Below, one piece after another: positions 1 to 13,300 of a stretch of 64,000 nucleotides of DNA. Origin of the DNA: Cynocephalus volans. Lineage: Eukaryota > Chordata > Mammalia > Dermoptera > Cynocephalidae. Every line of letters starts with the position of its first letter. Position 1 is the first letter of the stretch. Under the pieces are notes generated by a model that saw only the letters and a program-made list of their open reading frames with translations, ran no database searches and was not told the origin of the DNA. Location of the stretch: NCBI RefSeq assembly GCF_027409185.1, contig NC_084474.1:23961382-24025381 (forward strand). The letters run 5' to 3'. The translations under genes were made by a program, and so were the position numbers.

Positions 1-1022
1 AAATAGAAAACTGCTAGTGTGTCCAAGCTTGTTTTACCTTCCCCAGGATGCTTTTTAACTCTGACAGCTGGCGTGGGGGTGAAGGGACACACTATACACA
101 TTGTAGTCTGTGTAAATGGTATTCCCTGAAGCATGGAGGGCACAATTCTCAGGGATCACAGTAGCTGTGTACTGCCAGATCCTACTCATCTTCCCAGCCT
201 CAAAACATAACTCCAATAATATCCCAGCATTCTCCATGTTTATTTGACAATTAAACTCCTTTCTTCCCCTGTAAAACTTAACCTCTGTCAAAACACTTTC
301 AGCAAACACTAGATCCATCTCTTTTTAACTGTGACCCTGGACAAGCTGCTCAACTTTGGAATTTCATTCCACCTAACTCCTAAGTTTTTTGAGTGAGGAT
401 TAACTGAGATGCTGTAAGAAAAAGTGTTTGGCATACAGCCTAGAATACAAGTGCTCCTAAGAATCTAAATCTGCTACCCAGGGACATAACTACAGCAGAA
501 AGCAGATAGTTCTGGACATCCATAGAAAACCTCTGACACATGAAATTGTTACACTAAGCAGTTGTCTTAAGTTTCTTCCAAAGAACATTAATAAGGAAAA
601 TTCAATAGATAAACTAAAATCTAAAATTACTCTAAATAGGCAAGGTCTCTTTATACCTTATCAGGTATGTGTGTTAAACAGTCAGTCAGGAAACTGGATC
701 TCAGTCTCAGCTCTGCATTAAATAACTTTGGGCAAATCATTTACCCTTCTGAGCCTGTCTCCTGATGAGTCCTATAACGACGTAGGACTACATGATAAAG
801 AAAACATCCCTATTAACTCTAAAAATTGTAGGATACTATAATGCAGCTACTATACTATGTGAGATACTTTCTGATCTACCAGAGTTTAGCACTCCCATGT
901 ATACATTTAAACACATTATCCATTTTTATGTGTTATCAAAGCAACCAAATGCTAATAAGGATATTATAGATCTAATTTAATATAGCTGATCAACATTTGG
1001 AAACAAACAAAAACATTATTAC
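1..1022. other. MYBL1 intron 10, partial
   Basis: No coding exon is visible. It holds two weak plus-strand MIR-like stretches: about 330-475 (GTGACCCTGGACAAG and a decayed tail) and about 690-765 (CTCTGCATTAAATAACTTTGGGCAAATCA). The rest is unremarkable AT-rich DNA. Confidence 0.6.
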
Positions 1023-1391
1023 CTGTGATGGAGAAAATGGTAGTGTTTTCACCGGTGTGTGTTTAAGTGCTATATTACTGCCATCATTGAATGAGCCATC
1101 ACCAAGTTCACTGCCTGGTGACTGACCCACTCGTAATCTTCTCTTCTTTCTGAGTATGGTTGGTGGAGTGCTAAACTTGGCCACATTTGGGGATGTTAAA
1201 GGAACAGCCTCACTCTCTCCACCATTACAACTATTCTTTTTCTCTTCAAGTACAAGACTGACATTAAATTGACATTCCATGGCTCCTTCATTGTGTTGAA
1301 TTCGCATTAGTTTAACTGGAGTGGACTTGACTGGAGAAGCAGCAGCATCAGAAAGATCAAAACTGGTAACATCACTCCATGCTACAGGATC
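1023..1391 (-). CDS. MYBL1: MYBL1 exon 10
   Basis: 369 nt, 123 codons, residues 368-490, [11 protein letters not shown] to TLPFSPSQ. It contains several proline-directed Ser/Thr sites ([25 protein letters not shown]) and a basic LRKKRRLR patch. The acceptor is TTATTGCAG and the donor CAG|GTAATA. The next exon, expected to start near FFNTCPGNEQ, is not found to the left and must lie outside the window. Confidence 0.95.
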
Positions 1392-4300
1392 CTGCAATAA
1401 ATTAAATTCTTAACTAAAGTTAAAGCTATAATTTAGTTAAATCTGATCCTGAACACAAAATGAAGATTCATTTTAACTACTCATTTTTATCAGTAGCCGC
1501 AGGCTTTCCTTGGACATCTTTTTTTAAGTAGGACCACTTGAGAAGAACAGATTATGGTTGTTTTCCTACAACACCAGTTAGAACATTCCAAAATATTCAG
1601 TAACTGAAGCTAACTGTCAAAGTATTTTAAATAAAAGAAATAAATTATTTTAAGTTACAATCAAAAAGTACAACTCATCATAAAACTTCACATTCTACTC
1701 CACATCAGGAAAACAGTTAAGTTTTGCATAATCATTTGGTAATGTGTATGGAACATGCAAAAAATGGCATTACACTTTGTTCCAGAAATTCAATTAAACC
1801 TAAGGACATAATCATGATTTTGCACAAGGCTTTATATAAATACGTTCTGTTATTTGTAATACTGAAAAACTAAACACCACCTAACAGTCCGATAATAATA
1901 GTACGTTGGGTAAATAAATTTTACATTCATATGATAGAATACTATAAAGCCTTTAAAATCCAAGTTTAAAAAACAGTTAAGAAAACAGAGACATGCCCAT
2001 AAGTAAAAGACAAATCCACAAACATAATACATTAGTCGTAATACGTATTTTATATGTATGGAACACAGATTGAAAGAAATACATCAAATTATTAACTATA
2101 GGTTTATGGGAAATTTTAATTTCCTTCTTTACAGTTTTCCATAGTTTCTAATTGTCTCTATTGCACTTGCATGACTTGTATAATAAAAAAGGAACTGTTA
2201 AGTTTTAAATTTTTAAAAATTCTATACAAGGCACATACTTAAGAAAGATTCAAACTTTTTTTTTTTTTTTGACAGAAGCCACTGCAAAATATCAGAACAA
2301 AATTAAGCATGGCACACAAAGTAATGCTTACGTAAAACTAGTCATTGTTCCTAAACTGAGTTTCTGAACATGAAACCAAGTAACTAAAATTGAGCTTTTG
2401 ATAATCTCACAATTTTAAACTTACAGATTCAATAAGTTCTAGAGTCTCTGCAAATTCTGGGATGGTCTGTAGAGAGGACAGCACAGCATTTGCCTCTATA
2501 GCCAGGAACTTTGTGGGTGAATTCTGCTGAGCAGACACAGTCTGATTTTCATCCATATTGTAAAACTCACTAGTGTGCTCCTCAAGGCTATTTTGAGTAT
2601 TAGACATGCTCTCATCCATGAGGAAACTACCAGACCAGCTAGAAAAGCTTCCAGGCTGCTAAAAGTACAAAAGAAATTTGAATATTATTTGTCATTCTCA
2701 ATGAGTGAAAGCTTTTTCTAGAACAATGTATTTCATATCATTTCAGCTACAAATATAGTAGCAAATACAGTTTCAGATTTCAGATTTTTTTCAGATTTTG
2801 GACTATTTGAATATACATAATGAGATATCTTGGGGATAGGACCCAAGTCTAAACATGAAATTCATTTATGTTTCGTAGACACCTTACACACACAGCCTGA
2901 AGGTAATTTTATACAATATACTTAATAATTTTGTGAATAAAATATGAGGTCAGATGTGGAATTTTCCACTTGTGGCATTATATTGGCAATCAAAAAGAGT
3001 TGGATTTTGGAGCATTTTGGGTTTTCAGCTTAGGGATGATAAACATGAAGTGTCTTTCCTCAAAACTGGTATGAAAGTTTTTTTAAATTAAACCTCATAC
3101 TTTGACTATATGTTTTTCTAATTAAATATTTTATGTATAAAATCGTAATGAGATAAAATAAGCATTTATATACATAAAGACCAAACTCCTAGAATCTGGC
3201 CTCTCTCTTCCTTTCAAACTTCATCACCCAACACTTCTACTCACAAGCCTTCCTCCCAGGAAATACATAGCTACAGCATTTGTAATTGCCTGATGAATTA
3301 TATACTCTTTCACCCTAGAGTGTCTTTGCACACACTACTGCTCCCTTTGTCTAGAATGCTCCCTAACATACTGCCCAGGGAAACTCATATTCCTCATTTA
3401 AGACACAATTCCAAATATTGGAAAGTATTCTATCTTTTATCTGTTTCGTTTATAACAACATACTAATTAATCTGCCTTGCTAATATATAATCATTGCCTG
3501 TCTCTCAAGACTGAGCTCAAATAGGACTTCTTTCAGGAACCCTTTCCTGACAACCTGAATATAAATTAGGCACCTCTCTTCTGTGCTCTTATAAAACTTT
3601 GTGACTTATTTTACCATACTATATCCTGTTTCTTGTCTATGTCCCCATTGCAGAGTAAATCCTGTAAAGTCAGAGACTGTGTCATTTTTCTTTATCTCTT
3701 TTGATGTGTACACTGGGCAATTTAGTTACCTTGTAAGCCCTAGCTTCCTAGTGTCTTACAATAAAGAAAAAAGACCTTGAAGAGTCATAAATGAGAAACA
3801 ACATGTAAAGTGTGTAGCACTATCTGACAGAACTTTCTGATTTGATAAAAATGTTCTGTATTGGTAGCTGCTCAGTATGGGAGCCATTAGTCATATGAGC
3901 AACCAAAATGTGGCTAGTGCAACTGAGGAACTGAATTTTAAATAAAATTTAAAATTAAATGTGGCTAGGAGCTACCACATTGTAGAGAGCACAGTACTTA
4001 ATAAATGGTGCCTATTTTAAAAAAGTAAAAATTGCTAGAATGTGCTAGAGAATCAGAGTAACAAAACGTTAAGTTTCAAGTTAAATAAGGTGAAAAAACA
4101 TTGTTGCAAAGCAAGTTCCACCTGTTTTAAAGTTTCCTATAAATAAAAGAAATTAAAGCAATCTTATTTCATTAGCATAGCCACCTACTGAATTAACAAT
4201 CACTTTCAGGAGACAGCTTCCAAATCTTTCAACTGAGTTTGCAGGTAGGAGAAAGATCCAAAAGATAAAAAGAGAGGTCACTGGGTCCAGTGGAAAACCA

Positions 4301-7300
4301 CAGGGTTGCAATCATCCAGACCTAAATCTGAATCTCTAATGACATTCCACCTACTCCACAGAGTTAATATGAGGATTACCAAGAATACATATAAAACATC
4401 CAGAGGAGTAAGACACAATAGATACTTTGTAAAATGGTGGTTATTATTATCATCTAATTGTTTAAAAAAATAAATATATGTGTACAAAGTCTATTCTATT
4501 GGCTGCAGCAACTTCCCTCTAGAATTCAGAATATCCTTACTCAACCAGATCTTTATGAGAGTGGATTTTAGATAGCAAGTTCTAAAAAGAAATTAGTAAT
4601 TTTCTCCCAAAATGCTAATTCTTTTAGCTAGTTATACTTTTCTTGTTAAATTAAAAAATGATAAGACTACTATCAAAAAGATCCAAAATGGCTTAACATG
4701 ATATAACCATCTGTAAATGTTGACTCTCTAACCAAACTATTTATTTGTAGCTTTTTAGCAAAACTAAAATTAACTTTAAGATAAGTATACTTCAGGTCTT
4801 CTTATTTGTTCATGGTTTTTGCAGTTTCAGAACAAAAACTGCTTTTCCTATGGTATATATCTTGCCTATTACAATTAACAAATGTCATTTTTATTAAATA
4901 GTATAAAGACATCACCAGTTGCCTCCGTATAATACTATTTCAAGATCTCAGGTCATTCTATTTTAGTAATTTTCTCTGAGTTCCCAGGAAGTCTCAGTGA
5001 ATTGTCCCCTCACTCAGCCCCAAACCAAGAAACCTCCTCCTTTTGGCGGGGGGGGGGCAGACTGGTATGAGGATCCAAACCCTTGACTTTGGTGTTATCA
5101 GCACCACATTCTACTGGGTGAGCTAACCTGCCAGCCCTGAAAAACCCTTCTCTAAATGTAAAAAGGCTCAAAATATTTTAAACTTGTAAAATTATCATTT
5201 AAGCATAAATTTATTTTTTTTCTTTTAATCCATCTAGCATGATCTGTTTCATTCTGCCAGAATGTTATTCTCATCAACCAAATCTCAGAAAATAGTTTTC
5301 ATACCAAGTAAACAAAACTGAACATCCATATAAAATTTCTTCTTTTGAAAGTTCTTTAGAGAGCATATAAACTAAATGTTCCCTTTACACATATTTTTAA
5401 CACTATTACTTTTTCTAATTTACTGAACTCACATTCTAAATATAGTAAATAGGAAAACATTTTCAAAGAGAATAAAATTAATTTGGGGAGCCCATAAATC
5501 TCTCTACAGCTATTAAATTCTTTATTTTTCAAGCTTTCTTTTTTTATATTAAAGCCATCATTACACGGAATGTCTAAAATAAAACCAAAGCCTACTCTAA
5601 ACCACACACAATTTTCACAAATATACATATCAAAGATTTTTACCTTAAATCTGCTTGGCATTTATGACTCAAAAAGCATTCTAATACAGAACACTGTAAT
5701 ATATTCTCAAAGAGATGCATATCAAAATCAGGCAACCTCAAAGTTGCAAATTAAAAAAACTATTTTTACTCCATATTAAAATCTGAAGTCACACTGAATA
5801 TGAATGCTAGCTGATAAAAACAATAAAAATACACATATAAACAATTCTAACAATAAAATCTAAACACTTAAGCTTATTTCTTACTGGTGGAACTCGCTTT
5901 CTTCTAACTTCATTCTCAGCTGACATAAGAAGCAACTCAAGTTCCTTTATTTTCTTTTCCTTATCAGGATCTTCATCAACAAAGCACTGCTAAAATAAGT
6001 CAGATAAAAGAGAAAAACAGACTACTTACATAATTGCATTATTATTAGCGTTCTAATTTTTATTTTCTTCTATACAACATAAAACATAGTTTTCTGTAAT
6101 AAAAATTACTGCTACTAAATCCTAAATAATCAATATCACAATCCCTCTGGTATACAAAGAGGTGCTGGTAAATATTTTCAATTTAGCAGAAAAGATTTGG
6201 GAAAATGTAAATGCATTAAAAAACATACTATATCATCTCTATTAGTTGAAATATTTATCTCTGGAAAACTTTAGTTTATTTAATCTTAATATATACATTT
6301 TATCCAATTTGACAAAAATATGTCCATTTACAACTTGAATGCTTTACGTTGGAAGAATGAAAGGACCACCAAACTGTTACTATCAATCACCTTACATTTG
6401 TACAGTTTATATTTTTCAAACCCACTTACACACTTTCTCCTTTAATGTTATAATACTCAAAGTAAATAGGACAGATAGTATTGTTTTTATTTTAGTTTAA
6501 CAGATAAAAAAACAGGCACTATTAGACTTTTAGAAATATACTTGAAAGCATTTTCTTTGTGTTTTTTGTGATAAATAAAAGTTACCTGAATAAAGGCAGA
6601 CGGAGTTTGAACATGTTCTACACAATTGCCTTCAGGTGACACATACTGATAGCCAGGGATCTAAAAAGTAATTAAAGCATTACTATTAGATGTATAATAC
6701 TACACAGATTTTTAAAATCTGAGGCAAATGACAAAAACTTTTGACAAATTTATATATTATATATATACATGAAAAACTTAGAATCTCTATTAATTTTGAA
6801 AATTCACACCTACAATAGTTTCTTATCAAATAACTACATCTCTGTTCCTAGAATCTGCTGATTAAAAGTCATAACACTTAGGAAAGATCTTCAACTTCTC
6901 CTAGATGAAATACGAGAATTACTTAGCCTAGATTTATCAGGCAATCAGTTTATTTATTATCTACATTGTCCACCAAATATTTTTTTAAATTCTATTAGAA
7001 TGGTTGCTCTTTCTCCTGGAGAAGACAAAATAATTGTGTTCCATCTGTCAGAGGAAGAAACTAATCAATAGGAAGCACTCATGAGGATGGAGATTAAAGC
7101 AAGTTTTCCAGTGTTGTTCTTTCATATTCCTAACATCGCCCCACACTCATCTCTGGGTAGAAAAATATGAAAACAGAGGCCTCTCCTATTACTTGTCATA
7201 GAAAAACAATCAGAATCACTCATGTACCTTTAGTAGATACTCTCATGATAGACTAAGTATCATTCTACTTCTTTTCTAAAACATCTGTGATAAGAATTTT

Positions 7301-10300
7301 GAAGTTGCATGTGAATTTAGTAAGCAGTGGTGGAAGGAAATATGAAAAAAGTTATTTTTAAAAACCTTACAATTGAATAAATATAAATATGAAACTGTCT
7401 ACTTTCCATAATGGCCTACCTAAATCACTATCTAATGCAGAATCACTAACATAACTTCTAACATAGAACTTAACTTTTACAAAACTTGATTAGTATCACT
7501 TATCTAACTCCAGTCAATTAGAAACTTATCTTTCTCAAACTTTACATGAAAAGCTGATAGTATTTCAAACCAATCCATTTTTTTCTTCAAGTCACACTTT
7601 ATAATAAAATTAGAATTATCTTAGTTTAAATTAATTAAACTATGAATACATTAATCTTTCTAAAAGTATTAAAAGTAAGGGGAACAACTCTTAAAGTACA
7701 AGAAATATGCTTATCTTTCCAACATATTTTGATTGAGACTGTTAAACACTTCCTTGACCTCAAGTCATTTTTAAAATTATCTTTCTACGAGTTAAAAATA
7801 AATAAATTTAAATGATAACTTTTCTAAGATAGAAGCAGAATTTTTCAGTTTATGCTGCTGAAATCTAGGACTCTAAAGAAAAATGTAAAGAAACAGAAAA
7901 TAAAAACCTTAAGGTATTGAAAATCAGCAGATAACTATACTGTCTTCACATGTTTTCTTATTTGTAAATTAAAATGCCATTACTTCAAGTGGTTCTTTTA
8001 AAATTATGCCTAAAAACTTAGTCATGTCCATAAAAATGTCAAATAAAATCAAATCTGAGGCACAGTAAGCATAGATTTTTAACACCTTGCCCAATTTTTT
8101 ATCTTTGATACATACTATTAAATCCTGGCAATCTTTACATTTTATGTGACAAGAACCAAGAACTGCTCATCAAGAAAAATGGGATTAACAAACAGGTAGA
8201 CAGGGAAATGTAAAACAAACCTTATGAAGTCTTCTAAACTAATTTTATTACAAGTAGGAAAATGCACTGTAAAGGACAACATAGAGCTTACCCCATTTTG
8301 ATCTTGGGTAATCTCTAAGTTAATGAATCTGTCTAATCAAAGACTGAAATCACCTAAGTGATTAGTTATTAGGGGAAAATGCAAAGTTGAAAGCCATCAA
8401 AGACCAATTATTTAGCACATCCCCAAATGATGTCTTCAATGATTTTTGACTATTTTCTCTTTAAGCCATTTTATAGATATCTACTTCTTAGAGATAAACA
8501 ATACCACAAGTATACAAATTCTTTTTTAGATGGAAGCTACAATAGTTTTAAGGAAGAGATGACCATTAGCTTTGAATAATAAATGAAGATTCAAAGGACT
8601 AGATTATCAGGAAATAGACATACTAAGATTAATGTAAAAATAGGTGGCCACTTAGTTAAGTTGGATAGAGCATGGTATTATCACACCAAGGTCCAGGATT
8701 CAGATCCCAGTTACCAGCCATCCATCAAACAACAACAAAAAAAATTATATATAAAAGGAAACATTTTAATGAGTTTGTTCCCAAAATATTTATCAAAGTT
8801 ATTGCATATTTTTTCAGCTTACGAATTTAAATTTCTATTCCCCCATTCAAATATATTGTACTTGTTCTATTAAGAAATCAAACACCTTTCCACATAGCAA
8901 CTAAAGAAATTTTTTAAATAATAAAGATATTAAAAATATGTGCCTGAACAGGTATGTAAAACTGATTCTGGGTTTGCAAATGGTCCATAGTCGCACAAGG
9001 TTTGTGTTGAAGTTTAGATGAAGATCGTTCTGATTTTATCCCATCTTGTAAGTAGCCCTCCTGTTCCACTTTTCTTCGCATAGTAGAATTCCAATGATTT
9101 TTGATAGAATTATCAGTCCTAGGAAATGAAAGTGTATAATTTAAAAAGAAAAAAAGGATTCTACCAATTTAACATTGTATAACTTGAACAAAGTGCTTAG
9201 AATAAATTTTTGCAACTGGTGAAATCAGATTTTTTTTTTAATTCAAAATATAAACTGTATGTCTATATGTCAGGCACAGCTCTAAACACTGAAGATATTA
9301 CAGTGAATAAGACAAAGGGAATCTCTGCTCTCATGGAGCTTACATTCTCATTGGAAGTATGGCTATAGGAAAGGAAAAACAGAAAAGCAAAGAAATAAAT
9401 AAGAAAAATATCAGTGCAATGCAGATAAAGCAGGATAAGAAAAGTGGGTATCTTGGGTAATTTTTTGTAGGTAGTCCAGGAAGGTCTCTGGAATGTGACA
9501 GATCTGAATGACAAGAATGAGCCAGCCAAGAACAGAAAAAAAGAGCATTCCAGATAAAGGGTATAGCAAGGGCAAAGGCCTTAAGTCAGGAATAAATATG
9601 GTCATGAAAAGCAAACCACAATTACAAAATACCAGTATTCTGTTCCACTTCTTAAGGCAAAATATTTATGGAAAGAATTCATTGGCTCCCTTTTTACCTT
9701 TTATAAAGGTTCCCTTTATAAAAATGTAAATCTTCAGCCTATAGCTACTTGTAGTGTAAATTCCATCCTTCATAAAATACACAAACATTTCCTGAAAACA
9801 TACTTCATGTTAAGGCACTAAGCTAGGTTCTATGGAAAGTTAAAATATTTATAAGAAATTGAAAACACCAGAAATTCCTAGACCAGGTTTAGTAACTTGA
9901 ATAAAAAAATTTAACACTATGCCTTAATTTCCTTATCTATAAAAACAAAGACAGCAATGTTTCCTCTGCATATTTCCCAAATATATAAAGATTAACTTAA
10001 AATATATGTAAAGGCACTTTATTATAAACTATGAAGTACTATACCAATGGAGATTACAGCAATAAAAAACAAATGCATATCTTCTGAATGAGGTACAATT
10101 TTCCCAAGGTTGTTGGTCTGCTGTATTAAAGACTACTAGGAAACATCTGAACCGGTGCAATGTAGAGTGTACTTAGCACATCACTGCCTCTGAGGGAAAT
10201 GCTGTATTTTAGCCACATGAATATATACACTATTCCCATGGTTGAATCATACCATAATCAATTGAGAATTGAATTTTCTCTAACACACTTTCATAGCAAT

Positions 10301-13300
10301 TTATTTCAGCCAGTGTATTTATTATTCTCTGGTCTTAAGCATGGAATCCAACAGGAAAGAAATCTCTTAGATTTAGATTACATTCCAACAGAGTTTGTAC
10401 AAAGAGTTTGCTGAGTGGCACTGATATGTGAACATGATTTGGGGGTTTGTTGCACAAATTATTACACTAAAATATTTCATTAAAAAAGTAATCATATCCC
10501 TTACCACAGAATGTATTACAAATGCTTATATTATGCAGTCTATATTTTAATTATTAATAAAATAAAAGTCGTGGGGTAGTTGCAAATATATTTAATAGTA
10601 AGGTAATAAAGGTCGTGTTTAAGTACAGAAAAACATATACATATTTACATAAGCACCTTCCAGGAAGTAGTTTGGCAATTTCTGCCCAACGATTTCCCAG
10701 CCGCTTATGTGCTTCATAGATGATCCTGTCCTCTTCTTCTGTCCAGGAAGATTTCTTTACCTCAGGATTCAGATGATTATGCCATCTTTCTCTACACTGC
10801 TTGCCTATTCTTCCCTTTAAATGTTTTGCAATTAAAGACCATCTTTTTGGTCCATATTTCTGAACTAATTCAATAACCTACAAAACAGAAAAAGTTTAAA
10901 AAAGCATTACCTTGAAAGAATTTTAAAACATAACTCAAGAATACTATTTCAAATAAATGCATTAAATTCGAGCCACAACTACAATTTACAGGAAAGCAAT
11001 TTTACTAATAAATACTCTTTCAGCATTTACCAAGTTCAAAAATTGATTTCAAACTTATCTAAAATCCAAAGGGCTAATTAAAGTGACTTGTAAGTTAAAT
11101 TGCTAGCATACAAAATTAATTTGAAATAGTAAAAATGCTGAGACTTTCATATTTTCTACTCTTACATCTTTAAAGAAAGAAAAAAAGCTTCAGCAGAAAG
11201 CCAAATATATCAATTTGGAATCAGAAAGGATCTACGGAGTTACTGGTTTTTCATTTCTTCCTTTCTCAAACTGTAAAGGATACAGATCACATATTTAATT
11301 TTTTTCCACATTTTAAGTTTGTTTTTATTTTACCTAAAATTGCAAAAAATAGTTATTCTCAGTGCACTTTACCTCATTGCCCTATGTCAAATATCACCTC
11401 ATAAATATTTTATATTGATAGAATATTTAAATGTAATATATATTGATATTTTCACCATATGCATCTATGCACTATCTTTAAAAAATAAAATTTCGGGCTT
11501 TATTAAATGTACTTTTAAACAAGATCACACATTTTAAAACTTATCTTTGGTCATCAAGTAAATCAGATCGGTACTAAACCTAGTGAAATAACTTTTTTAT
11601 TTGCTCTGAGCAGTAGTACAGATGGTCTAATTCCCCAACTATATTAGCAACTTTTATGCCTTAAAGGGCATGATCTAAAGAGCAATTCCTAGTGGAGGGT
11701 AGAGACTTTTCTATTCTTCTCCAGCTTTTATAGTACAAAGAATGACCTTGATTTTTAAATCACAAACCCTTTGAAAACATAATACTCTGATATCTAACTC
11801 TGGGGCTCATTATATGTCAAGAGGAAAAGTTGAGAATGACTTCCTCCCCAAACCGACCAGCCGTCAAAAAAAATAACAATGACTTCCTTATATGTCAAGT
11901 TATCAGATTTAAAAATAAAATGTTTTTAAAATGTTAATTCAATTTTTGACAAGAAACTACACTCTAAATGTTGCTAAACTAAGCTCTAAACAAGGTGACT
12001 AAGCTTACAACAGGTATTTTTCCTTCTGCAAACCACTCTCAGAAAGGGTTATACATATATTATACCCAGTTTGACTTGATTCAGGAAAAAAATGACATTC
12101 AAGACACTGAACATTCAATTCTTATATAAGCTTCCTCCAGAGAACAAAATCAAAGTGATTTAAACATATACGTTTTGTGTCAAAACAACATATTAGGAAG
12201 AAAAAAATCTAGTCCACCTACACAGTGAACATAAAGAATATGAACATGTTACCCTCTGATCTTCTTCTTTAGTCCAAGGACCCTTTATCAATTCTGGATT
12301 TAAAACTTTCTGCCATCGATGCTGGCACTGAAAATCAGAACGATTCTGAAAGAATTTAGACGATTTTGTTATTGAACAACCATATTTCAGAAAGCAAGTC
12401 AGCTCAAACTTACGTCTCACACCTTTAAGAACAAAGTTTTTTGGGCCGAGCCCTTGGCGCACTCGGGAGAGTGCGGTGCTGGGAGCGCGGTGACGCTCTC
12501 GCCGCGGTTCGTATCCTATATAGGACTGGCCGGTGCACTCACTGGCTGAGTGCCGGTCACGAAAAAGACAAAAAAAAAGAACAAAGTTTTCAAGAATAGT
12601 GTATTCAAAAGCATTACTTAAACATGCAACATTTTACATTGCTCTATCCCAATTCTGTTCGTTTGCATGTTCTTTAAAGTAGTTAGTAGGTCTTAGATTC
12701 AAATAAAAACAATATATTTGAAAATAAAGTATGTACCTCTATACTATGCCTTATAACACAGCAAGCAGCAAAGCCATAACACAGGTATTGCCATAAAAAA
12801 ATGGATATAGGATTGAGGAATAAAAGGTAGTAGACAGAAACTATAGAAAGCAAACATAAGAACTCAAACAGCACAGCAGTCTGGATTCATATAGTATAGC
12901 AGTACATAACTCTACATAGTTTTAAGAAAAACCTAAAGGCACTACAAAACTACTGAATGGAAGAATGTTTACAAATGACCCCCAAGTTATTAAGAAAATG
13001 TTAAATATATCTGTATAGAAGATGTATATTACATTTCAATTAAATTGGTTAAGTGTTAATGTTTAAAAAGAAAATGAATTTACCAGAGTAAGAAAACCCA
13101 AAGTGTTAGGTAGAAACATCTCAAACCCAAAAATGATTAATAAATGAAGCTTTAGTCAGTTCTTGACCTGGTAACTCCTATGTATAGATGGATAATAACA
13201 ATACCTAACATTTCATTAGTGATTCACAATTTTCAAAGTTATTAGCTCATACACAAGATTACTGATAATTTAGAAGTATATAAATGTTTTTTCTACTGAT

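Noticed and set aside
55..318. 87-codon minus-strand frame left of exon 10, possible MYBL1 exon 11
   Set aside because: Its sequence does not match the A-MYB C-terminal region, and there is no suitable acceptor context with it.
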